A stretch of 64,000 bases of DNA, from positions 1,612,001 through 1,676,000 of the forward strand of contig JASSKH010000025.1 in NCBI GenBank assembly GCA_031763025.1. The letters are read 5' to 3'. Both the position numbers and the translations under genes were made by a program. The notes beneath the pieces are model-generated. The model was not told the origin of the DNA. It searched no databases and was given only the letters and a program-made list of their open reading frames with translations. The DNA comes from Macrocystis pyrifera. Lineage: Eukaryota > Sar > Phaeophyceae > Laminariales > Laminariaceae. This document shows positions 11,051-21,000 of the stretch, piece after piece. Each line of letters opens with the position of its first letter. Position 1 is the stretch's first letter.

Positions 11051-11699
11051 GGTGCCAATACAGGATGACAAAATCGCGAACTACCGAACGAGCCTGAAGG
11101 GGGTGCTGGCTGTTTAGTACCTACGTATATATACCTGTATGAAGCTATGGATTCGCGGTTAGATAAGCACTATATCCACAGGCAGATGTTGCGCCAAGAA
11201 GTACGGCTTTTCGCAAGGGGGGGGCGGTGGGCCGGTTGCGCATACACAGGTCGTACTTCGTGTACTCATTCGGGATGCAGATTGCAGAACAAAAATGTTT
11301 CGAGCAAAAATGTTTCGAGCGAGGTTTGACTTTTTTGTGGCGAGATGGCCCAGCAGTATATCTCAGATGTCAACCAGCCGCCGCGCTAAAACGTGGTAGC
11401 AATGCCAAGTAAGCAAGGGTAAGATGGTACACGATACATATCAGGTGCCTGGTAATATCCCTACCATACTGCGTAAACTCAAAGAAAGGTGGTACCCTGG
11501 CAATTTAATACTTGTTGTGTAGATACATGTTTGAGGTTTTGATTATCAGGCCGGTACTCCCACGGCAGCCAACTCGGCAGTGTACAGGGGTGGCAACAAT
11601 GCTCTAGATTTGGATTTACCAAAACCCACCGATCGTTCTCTGAAAGGATTACGAATGTTAGGACAGCTGGGGTACACACAGGTGCACGCCAACAAGGAA
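11051..11699. other. No gene recognised
   Basis: A short direct duplication (CGAGCAAAAATGTTT twice near 11290-11320) and scattered short frames are present; nothing else is supported. Confidence 0.35.
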
Positions 11700-12300
11700 C
11701 CCTTGTGTTTGGAGAGGGTCTGAGCCATGTGATAGGCTTTCGGGCGTACGTGCGCAGGCAGCTGCAGGTACACGTATGATATGTGTGGCTATGTGGAGAG
11801 TGAGAGAGAGTTCACCAGCAAGCGACCGTCTGTTTTGGGTGGGTCTCGGTAGTATCTATGAGCTCTGCATCGCGTGCTTTCGGACGTATGTGCACAGCTA
11901 CTCATGCATGACTATGTGGCCATGTGTGGAGAGGAAGAGCGTGCGCAGAAACAGTCTTGTTTCGAGATACTCGTAATAGCGCGTGAGCCGTCTGGCGAGC
12001 CTTCGTGGGTGCATGCACTGCTACTGTGTGCATAGACGAATACATGCCCACGTATATTTGTAGCTGCAGAGTACACTGACAAAAAATGTTATCGTTTGGA
12101 GAGGGTGCCAATAGCGTCTGAGCTGTCCCGTGACAAGCCGAGCATACATGCACAGCTATGGACCTTGTATATTGTAATACGTTCCCCATGTATGTAGAGT
12201 CAGACACACAGTGGTCTTCTTCGTGCAAGGGCGTCATTGCTAACTCACCTGCGTGGGGGGCGTTCGGGCGTACGTGCACAGAAACGCATAAATTAACATG
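11700..12300. repeat. Diverged tandem repeat, unit about 125 bases
   Basis: Four to five worn copies share TGAGC-C-TG near the start, a CTTTCGGGCGTACGTGCRCAG-like middle and GTGGCCATGTGTGGAGAGG-like end (for example near 11720, 11858, 11990 and 12120). The divergence is high, so the array is old. Confidence 0.5.
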
Positions 12301-12739
12301 TGCCCATTCATACAGACGCAGCGAGGACGTCAACAGGCAACCGCATTTTTTTAAGGAGGCCTCCATACTTGCGTCTTGAGGTGTGGTGAGCTTCCGGGCG
12401 TTTCCTTCCAGTCAATGGGTATTCCCTTGGGACCTTTTTCTCGTTGTTGCGAGACCTCTCGCTGGTTGTGGCGAGATACATATAGTATAGGCATGCTGTG
12501 AGTTTCCCCAGCTTCCTCGGCCTGTAACCACATATAGGCTGCGTGTTTCGCCCACTGGACTCGTGTTTTTCGACACGGTGATGGTGGTGGCGGTGGCGGT
12601 GGCGGTGGCGGTTGTGGTGTGTTTCTGCCGACCCTTCTCAAGCGGGGATGCGTGTAGTATACGTTTATCGTTCCTGCGTCCTTGTCGACTTGTCGAGACC
12701 CCCTTCCGTCTTGTGTTGTGTTTAACGTGCACACGCGGT
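12301..12739. other. No gene; GGTGGC microsatellite at 12582-12612
   Basis: A (GGTGGC)n run lies at 12582-12612. The frames that cross it are low-complexity, and I see no domain. Confidence 0.4.
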
Positions 12740-12894
12740 ACGCATGTATAGTGTAGTGGGCGGATCCCGTCTGGGCCGAAGACCTTGTTCACCTTTCGTC
12801 CGTGTTCCTTGGCAGCTCAAACGATGCTTCCCTATTGCTGGCGGGGTGGGGTGTCTAGCGGGTGGGTGTGGGTGTGGGTGTGTACTTGTGGATT

Positions 12895-13115
12895 TTTCAC
12901 TGGTGGCCGGGACTCCCCCCTTGCACAATGGCGGGCGTGAAAAAACTATTATTTGTGGAGATATTGAACAATATAGCAAACCGCAAACGGTGTCAATGAC
13001 CTCTCTGTCTCAGTTTGGTACGTCTAATGGTGTGCTGCAACTTCATTGCCCCCACGAGGGCTTGATTTCGCCCGCATTGTTCAAGCGGGCGATTCCAGCC
13101 ACAGTGCTTACGTCG
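12895..13115. mobile_element. Inverted-repeat element H, copy 1
   Basis: The left end has GGGACTCCCCCCTTGCACAA followed by GGCGGGCGTGAAAA. The right end has CGCCCGCATTGTTCAAGCGG followed by CGATTCCAGCC, roughly the inverse. Internal text (GTACGTCTAATGGTGTGC) matches the copy at 14165-14378 in part. It is a non-coding, worn MITE. Confidence 0.55.
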
Positions 13116-14164
13116 CGGTTTAGGTGAGACAAGCAAGGAAGAGGGTATGTTTCTAGAATTCGGTTCCCGTCTTACAATCATTTCGTCTACAGAGGTACCA
13201 TGTCAGGGATATTGTTTTCTTACGGTCTCTGACAATCGATGGAGTTTTCATATTGTAGCAGTTGCTCACCCGGATCTCGCACGATACGCACGTATCATAG
13301 ACAGAACTCCAATATTCTGCATGTCACACACTGCTCGACCAATGCATCCACCAGATCCAGGTAACCCAAGAGCCCATGACCCACGTTGTCTGGTGCTTCA
13401 CGTTCGAGGTCACATAGATCGAACCCGCGAACAGGATGCATGCAATCAGGGCAGCTACCAAAAGTAGTTAATGGCCCATTGCACGAGCAGATTTCTGTTC
13501 TAGGTTTCTGTGATGTGGGAGAGATGGTATGGGTTCCAGGAGATGATGATCTACAGAAGAAGTGTGACACAGGTGTCTGCGCTTGGTCAAACTCAGACCT
13601 AGTTCGTATTGGCGTTCTCTTATTTTATTGATGCGAGGCTTGCTGGAAGGGGCAACCGAGAAGAGTGAGAAGGGAGGGGGGCGGAAGCAGATGCTTTTTG
13701 AAGTCAGAAGTATCATCTGGCTTCTACCGGCTATAATCTACTGGCAGGGGTGCATGCGTCACCCTCAACTTCAGTAGTACAACACCCCGTAAACCCTGAC
13801 GTACGAACATACCACGCGCGTACATCTCCGTCTCCTCGGCTGCTTAGGTGCTAGGCTGCGTATCCTTTTACCAAATACAAATATCTTGTTCCAAACGGCA
13901 AACGGGGTACGTACGTGTACGAAGGAATACTAGCCCGCGTATCGGATACTACAAACACGACATATCTTATATTCCAGACGGTAAAAGGAGTAAGATCCAA
14001 CTGGAACAATAATAATATCTAACGGCCGCTCCTGATGGTTGGTCTATTGACTACAAACCAAGGTACTCTTATCACATTTCCCTTGTTTTTTTTTCTCTTG
14101 GGGTGTTCATTGAAACTTTTTTTCAACACCAGTTGTGCGATCGTCGTTTTCGGTTTAGGGTCAC
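13116..14164. other. No confident gene
   Basis: Overlapping open frames on both strands at 13147-13570 have no recognisable domain. The remainder is unremarkable. Confidence 0.3.
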
Positions 14165-14378
14165 AGGTGCCCGGGATCCCCCCCCTAAGGCTTGCACAAC
14201 GATGTGGGCGTAAACAAATCCTTGTAGGCGCATTGAGTAACGTGTATAGCACACAATTTGGCGTACCAAATCGAGAGGTGTTCGACAGCTTCTGGGGTTT
14301 ACTGCTGTATACCAGGCACTGCCCAATGCTCCCACAAGGATTGTTTACGCCCACAGTGTGTAAGGGAGGGGTCCCTGC
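14165..14378. mobile_element. Inverted-repeat element H, copy 2
   Basis: The left end GGGATCCCCCCCCTAAGGCT then TGCACAACGATGTGGGCGTA is matched in reverse by GTTTACGCCCACAGTGTGTA then AGGGAGGGGTCCCTGCC at the right. No coding capacity. Confidence 0.65.
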
Positions 14379-14541
14379 CACCAGGGTGATTGACGTTGAA
14401 GCTCACACACATGCTGCACATGGTCGGATGATAAACAAAATATTCAGATAGAAACTACTCGTGAGGTAACAAACGCAAGCACCTGGTAGAGTTAGTACAA
14501 CGTACCAGGTGAGGGCGCGTACAGCGGTAATAGTGTAGGGC

Positions 14542-14626
14542 CTAACCCTTTTAAAACTGCTGTCCCGTTTCGGACACGAAGCACTCAAATTCTAAGTAGT
14601 TTGTCTCCAAAACGGGACTGCAGTAC
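14542..14626. mobile_element. Inverted-repeat element B, copy 1
   Basis: AACCCTTTTAAAACTGCTGT then CCCGTTTCGGACA at the left is matched in reverse by TTTGTCTCCAAAACGGGACT then GCAGTACT at the right. It directly abuts element A copy 1. Confidence 0.6.
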
Positions 14627-14629
14627 TAC

Positions 14630-14732
14630 TACGGGGGACCATAGTAAATAGGACCAAATATTGTTGCTAAAATATGGGAAATTTATGGATTTTTGTATGT
14701 ACCGTAGGTCCTATTTGCTATGGTTCCCCGTA
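14630..14732. mobile_element. Inverted-repeat element A, copy 1
   Basis: 103 bases, TACGGGGGACCATAGTAAAT at the left and the inverse at the right (GGTTCCCCGTA). Both ends carry TA, consistent with a TA target duplication. The interior is AT-rich and non-coding. Confidence 0.85.
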
Positions 14733-16329
14733 ACAACAGGGCTAAGTCCGATGAGATTGTATGCCATATATTGCCGAAGTAGCGGATGGGAGGCGTCATT
14801 TCGGGTGTAGAGCATGTATCATAGTGCAAGTAAGCACCCAGAAGGTCGAAGCGTTTCGGGGGTTTAACTAGCAACAAAGCAAATCAACCAATAGCATTTT
14901 TTGTGTGGCGCAACGGAAAAGAAAGGTATAGGTAACAGTAGGAACTAGCCGGGGCACGATAGGAATGAGAGGAGGGAGGGGTGGGTCTTCTTTGCGAGAT
15001 GTGCATCTCTCGTTGCTGAGCGAGATGCCAGGAGGCCAGTATATGGACGACGTGCGTACGTCTGACTACGGTACAACGCCTTGTACAGTACAACAGAAAC
15101 CAAGTCAAATGAGTCTTGCGCATAGAAGACACTACCTTACACTTTACCCGCATTTCGACCTTTCCCTCTGGCGTTAACCTACTACTGTGCCACTCCTGGT
15201 CCAAAAACTGTCTTTGAAACATGGCCCAAAATCAACATTTTTTTATCTCTAATGAACAAGTCAATCGCAATAAAACGTACCTCGGGCAGGGCGCGCCCAG
15301 CGAAGTAGCCCTCCGCGGGGGAGGCTAACTACAGTGAGTAGCAGCGGGGGTGAGCGCGATTGTCGCGGCTGCACCGAGTGCGATTGTCGCGGCTGCACCG
15401 CGACCAGCCTTCTGTTGACGGGGACCCCAGCGAGGATTATTTTTCTAGCTGGAGCTACCAAGACCCAGTCCTGTATATAGTAAACACGTACTCAACAGTA
15501 GACACTTAATTATGTGTGTGTGGCACGTGCAGCAGCAGCAGCAAGAGCGGCAGCAGTCGTTTTTCGTGAAGTTGGCACGTGCAGAGTGTGCAGTATTAAT
15601 ACTCGTACCAAGTTCGTATAAAGGATGTGGTGCGATCGTCACCGTGGCGGAAGGCTGCCAGGTCTCGCCTGGATTTAGAGGCAACGCTCTTACCCAGGGA
15701 GTAACCCCTGGATTCGGCAGGAAAAATGGAGTGGAAACCGATCGCCGATGAGCGGGAGTAGGTTTCAGTTGATTCCTTCCCGAGCGAAAAAAGTGTTTGC
15801 AAGACCAGAACAAGGTCGTTGTACACATTTGTTTTGCACTTGAGAAGAGAGGGGGGGAACTATGGGAAAGGGGCGGCGTTAACATACTATATACTGGTAG
15901 ATAGACTTGAGGTAGAATGCGAGGCGCGGATGAAAAGGTATGGAGGCTCAAGACTGGGAGACGCTCGGAGCAGCGCCCTGTCTCAAAGATGAGATCGGCC
16001 TTGTCGCGCAAGGCAGCAGGAGCTCTCCAAATATATATATATTCATCTACCAGGGTGCAAACCTTTGCACAAACCCCGGGGCGACTCTGTACGAGGCAAC
16101 TGCTGTTATTGCTGACAGGTGTTACTGACCTTGGCCGGCGGGTCCATTTCGTTGGCTGAGGTTTGAGACAATTTCTGAATGTAGGTCGCAGTCAGGCGAC
16201 AATGGGACAACGTTACGTAGTCTTTTCGTCGACGGCAGGCCTCATCGGTGTATGCAACTTTGCTCATCAAATCAAGTCGCGGTGAGATCAAATATGCTGC
16301 AGCAGCCAGCGACTCAGGGTTCTACAGAC
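14733..16329. other. No confident gene
   Basis: A tandem pair of GCGATTGTCGCGGCTGCACC lies at 15356-15400 and a short CAG run at 15531-15545. The longest open frame (minus, 15445-16011) has no domain, and its codon use does not look coding. Confidence 0.35.
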
Positions 16330-16650
16330 GTTTCGTGGCATGCCGTGGCATTGCCATGGTACCACCCATGGCATACCATGGCATCCCCACGGCATCCCAT
16401 GGCTTGGCATAGTATTCCATGGCACATGGCACGCCGTGACATACCATGCGTGGTACCATGGCAACCCCCGCGGCAACCGCCACAGCATCCCCCACGGCAC
16501 TCCATGGCAACCCCACGGCATGTCATTCATGGCAATCCCCACTGCACCCCAATGTCCACGGCACCTATAAGGGTTAGGGTTAGGGTTAGGGTTCCACGGT
16601 ATGCCGTGGAGGTGCGTGGAAGGTTCCGTGGTATGCCGTGGAAGGTTTTG
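16330..16650. repeat. CATGGCAT / CACGGCAT minisatellite
   Basis: Irregular repetition of CCATGGCAT, CCACGGCAT and ACCATGGCA words over about 320 bases. The word CCATGGCAT is nearly palindromic, so both strands show similar frames. A short telomere-like array sits inside it. Confidence 0.75.
16568..16593 (+). repeat. Interstitial telomere-like array, GGGTTA x 4
   Basis: Four adjacent GGGTTA units lie inside the CATGGCAT minisatellite. The units are perfect. TTAGGG is the commonest eukaryotic telomere repeat; here it is internal, flanked on both sides by the same minisatellite. Confidence 0.85.
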
Positions 16651-17209
16651 CCGCAGGTGCTGAGGTGGTGCCACTCTTGTTGAGCCCCGTCGTGTGCTGG
16701 CGAGCTGGCAGCGGTGATTATCGAACACAGCACATGAAAACAACACACAGGAAATCCCTCATATGTATGTATTAATAGCCGTGAAGTCGTGAGTCGTGCG
16801 TATGGTAACGTGTGGTATTGTGTGGTGTGGTGTAGTGCAGCGTGGCGTGTGACGTGGTGTGCGTGGTGTGCGTTGCATGTTCATCTCTCAACGGAGCCAA
16901 GATCTCAACAAGTCATTCCCATTGAAAGGGAATGACTATCATTCCCAATGGATCTCAAATCTCAATCATTGGAGGTTTGTATACTCCAAGTTGGCGTTTC
17001 TCAGCTGGGATAATGATCATGTCGATTCCACGCCCACTCCCCGGCTGGATGGCGTTACTGCAGACCAACCATCGTACCGAAACCTGAACTGACAATCCTG
17101 GGATACGAATGACTGACTGTTTGAGTGGAAGGAAGAAAAAAAAAATGATGCCCATCAGGCCATGGGCACGAAGGGTTTGCAATGAACGAAGCCGAAGTCG
17201 AAAGGGGTC
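16651..17209. other. No gene recognised; GTGTGGT-rich stretch
   Basis: A TGTGGTGTGGTG-like run lies at 16812-16875. The rest has no clear coding frame and would be the upstream region of the transposase-derived gene. Confidence 0.35.
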
Positions 17210-18060
17210 ATGCAGTGCGGGGTGATCGATGGTGGCCCGATGACAATACGCGAGCACAGCACTGCCGGCTTGAGGCTTGATGGAGTCATGTCGGGCAGAC
17301 TGCCTGATAGATCTGTGCCGGGTGCATCCATGGCACCCGCCAATCGGATGTTCAATTGCCATGGGTGCAAGCGGTGGATTAACCAGGGCAGGCACCGTAC
17401 AGGCATTCCCAACGACGCAAATCCATCTGGATGGGACCATTTCTGTTACCAGTGCACAGCAACAATGGCAATGCAGCTTCCGGCTGGAGGCTTTGGGGGT
17501 GCCGCCTCGTCCAGGCGTCTTCCCCGGCCGGTGGGGGGCGGTGCAAGTGCAGAGGGTGAAGTGGCAACGCGGAGTGGTGGTACTTCATCGTCGAGCCACC
17601 CTCCAAGGTCACAATCGTCCCCTCCCGAGGGTGGAGGTGGTACATTGCCGAGTGATTGCTGTGCGGGCGCGGATGAGGACATAGACGTAGGGGAAGAGGG
17701 CAAAGAGGAAGCGCCTGCGGAGGAAGAGCCTGTGGAGGTAGAGGTTGGCGGGGGGGGACCTGAGGAGGAAGAACCTTGGGAGGAAGAACCTGGGGAGGAA
17801 GAGCCTGAGGAGGGAGAGGCCAAGGAAGACGACCCACGTCGTTGGAGCAGCAGAGCGCTACAAGTGGCGATGTCGCGCTTAGGCCGGGCGGTAGTGGATT
17901 TTCTTCCAACTATAGCAGCAAACGGCAGCTTATTGCCGCCGAAGAAGAAGGCAGCGGGGGGCAAGGGCAAGAGGAAGGATATCGCTGAGTCGTCGCCCCG
18001 TGATGTAGCTGCAGCATTCGGAAGCGATTTCCTCAAGCACCCATATGCCATCCCGTGGAA
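17210..18060 (+). CDS. Exon 1 of transposase-derived gene: N-terminal zinc finger and acidic linker
   Basis: Likely starts are the ATG codons at 17288 or 17330. A C-x2-C...C-x2-C pattern is visible (CHGCKRWINQ ... HFCYQC), which suggests a zinc-binding fold. It is followed by a Ser/Pro/Gly stretch, an acidic repeat (EEEPWEEEPGEEEPEEGEA) and a basic patch PPKKKAAGGKGKRKD that could be a nuclear localisation signal. The frame should change by one base near 18050 to continue into the next coding stretch. Confidence 0.5.
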
Positions 18061-21000
18061 AGCGTCGAGACTCGGGCGGTTGAAGCGATGCAACCCGACG
18101 CAGCTACTCTCGACATGAAGAAGCGGGAGGGGCAAGGAGCCGATATGGGACGCCTGTTAAGATTGTCGGCGATGTCCGTGTTCGCCACAATTCACGTGGT
18201 GGTTGCTCTTTACGTGCATGAGGTGGTGTTCTTCGAGGAGCTGGTCGGCCTGAAGCCCTTCCAGGCAAGTAAATCAAGCCCACCTGGCCGGTGTTGCACT
18301 ACAAGTTGTTCGTGAGCTTGACACATGGAGTCGCGGACTTCAACTTGTGGTGAGCTGTATTGCTCTTGTGTTGTTTGAGGTATACAGCAGTAGACAAGAC
18401 TTTCAATGATTTGGCTACGCTCGATACGGCATGAAATGGCTTAATAATATACCCTGGTCTGTGTCATACCTCAGGTGCAGACCAGCAACGGCATGGGAGT
18501 AAGGATGATATGTCCGGGTTGCCGATCGAACAAGTTTGTGAAAACTCCAGGGACATCGAGGCACGGCTTCCCTCCCCTGTCCTGGCAAAGAGTGAGTGCG
18601 CAATTTAAGGCGTCCCCTGGTGATTTCAGCCTGTTTGCCACAGATCTGTGTCTTGATACCGATGTCATGATGGCGTTCTTGCAAGTATTTTGGAAAAGAA
18701 CTAAGTTGTGTATCTCCCGGTGTGCTCATGTGGTGTCCTATGGCAGGTGCGAGTGGCGCACGACGTAGACAGGGTGGTGATGCCAGTTTCGGGCAAGTAT
18801 TCCTGCAAGAATCCTAAAAATGCCCGATGGTAATCGCGAGTGCTCAGAAGGCAGCGGAGGCGGATCTGAAGGCACCGATTGGTATCGACTGGAGAACGAA
18901 GATACTGTCAAACACTACTGCAAAGACGGGGTATCCTTCAACACAATGGATGAAAGGTATTGGTATGTCGGGCGGCGTTGCATAGTCTAGGGGTACAACA
19001 CTAACAATAGACTCGCGGCGAGACGTTGATTATGAAGGATATGCGACATACGCGGCGGTAATGTCGTGTATCGGGGAGTACAATAGTGAAGCTTCACCAC
19101 ACCCTGTTTGTAGGGATGGAGGTGACCAGATCAAGTGCAACGACCGTGGTAACCATGCCTTGTTCACAGTTTGTGGGAGCCACTATGAACAACACGTTGC
19201 ACAATATTTCCATGCAATTACCCAGGTACATGAAGTTGCTTCCTGAGGCGATTGTTGCCAAACTCCCCTTCCGCTTCTTCAAGCAAAATGGCGCATCGGA
19301 GGGGCTCATTGACAGAGTTAGGGCTACGGAGGGTAACACGCAGGTGCTACTGTAAGGCGACGTAGTTCGCTCCTTTTTATTTTTTCAGTGCTTTCAAGCT
19401 TTCCTTGTGTCGTATTTGCTTCAGGCTGACAGTGGGTTGGGAGCTGTTTTGAAGCTACGACGAACTAAGGAGTTTCTCTCGTTTTTCTTCCCCCCTCGGC
19501 CCCCCTGTACTTTCCCCTTCTCAGAACTGTTTTTTTCTACAATACGCTATGTTGTTGCGACGGCCGTCAGAATTTCCACAGGGTTATGTCTGCGGGAAAG
19601 CAGGGTCAAGAGGTCAGGGACATGAGGAGGTATATTCGGTTTGTGGACGGCCAGCAGACTGCCGAGCGCAAGAGGCGATTCGACGGCAAGTGTACTCTTT
19701 GGCCAGGGTGGAAGTTCAACCGTGGGACCCTGATATCTACACCTTCTGTCCCCGTGTTAAATACCATCTTCAAGGCAGGGCACGAAGAGGTGACAGCTAC
19801 TGTACTGTTTTAGGGTGTCCGTCGACCAGCAGCGCAGATAAAAGCCGGCTTCCATTGTACATGGCCAACTGTTGGCCGTTTTTTTCTCGCCGCTATTCGA
19901 TTCTGGGTTGACCTTTCTGTTAATCTCCGCAGTAGCTCGTTTTCGTCTATCTCATCGGTTGGTCTTTGACGACGGAAACATTAACAACCGCGTCATGCGC
20001 ACTTAATTTGGTTTTTCGTCATCGCTACACAGGACAAGGACCATATGCGGGCGGAGTTGGAGTCGGAGTCTTCTGGAAGTTTTCTCAACTGGGACGGTAC
20101 GTTCCGTATTGCTGGAAGGACTGCGGATGAGGCCAGGTGTCTGTTCTTCGCAATGGGAGAGGACGCCAAGGTTCACACGTTTGGAGCTTTGCGGTCAGAG
20201 AGCCAGGCTGAGATCGTTCCCCTCATGACGAGGTGTGTTTCGTCCCGCCATGTAATGGACGCTAGCTGGTAATTACTTCATCGAGCCTTGCTGCCTTCTG
20301 GCTTGGAGTACATCTTCCTTTCTGCTTGTTGAGTTTGTACGAAGTTGCAGATAAGTGTGTATTTCTTCTAGCATTATCTATGGCAAGTATGGCCTGACGT
20401 TGCCTTGTGTCCGCTGTCCATAACGTTGAAATTCGAAATACCGCCCGCAGATACAGGGATAGACGGGAGAGGAGCGGTACACTGTACGATCTGAAGTACG
20501 TGTACGACGACCGCTGTTGCCAACAGCTTCGCAATACTGCACGGCACTTCGTGACCGGAGTGTTCCCAAGTGTGATGCGTGCGCCCTTCGGGGATGCGTT
20601 CCACATGATACAGGTGTAGTGGGTATGTCCGCGTTGGCTCGGCTTGCTGGTGAGACTAAGCATTAAAGGCATGCAGAATGTATTCTCCAGTTATTTGTAC
20701 ATGCAAACGCAGTTTGATATTGTGTGCACGTTGGAGTACCCATTGCCCAAAGCGTGTTTGGGCAGCACACCTATTTTCGTTGTAATCGCTCGCTCTTCGC
20801 ACACCCTTTGCACGCCAACATTTTCCTCGCGACGGACTTGCTTGAAGAACGTTTCGGGTTCGACCACTTCAAAGGACCACTCACGACGAGTTCAATTTGC
20901 GAAGGAGATCGGGCAGGCTGTCCGCTCCAAGCACGAGCCTGATGTGGAGGCCGTGACGCAATATCTTCAAGGTCGTGGACTGGACAAGACAACGGCGGAG

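Noticed and set aside
13147..13570. Overlapping open frames on both strands with a few cysteines
   Set aside because: No domain, no splice framing and no codon bias that favours either strand.
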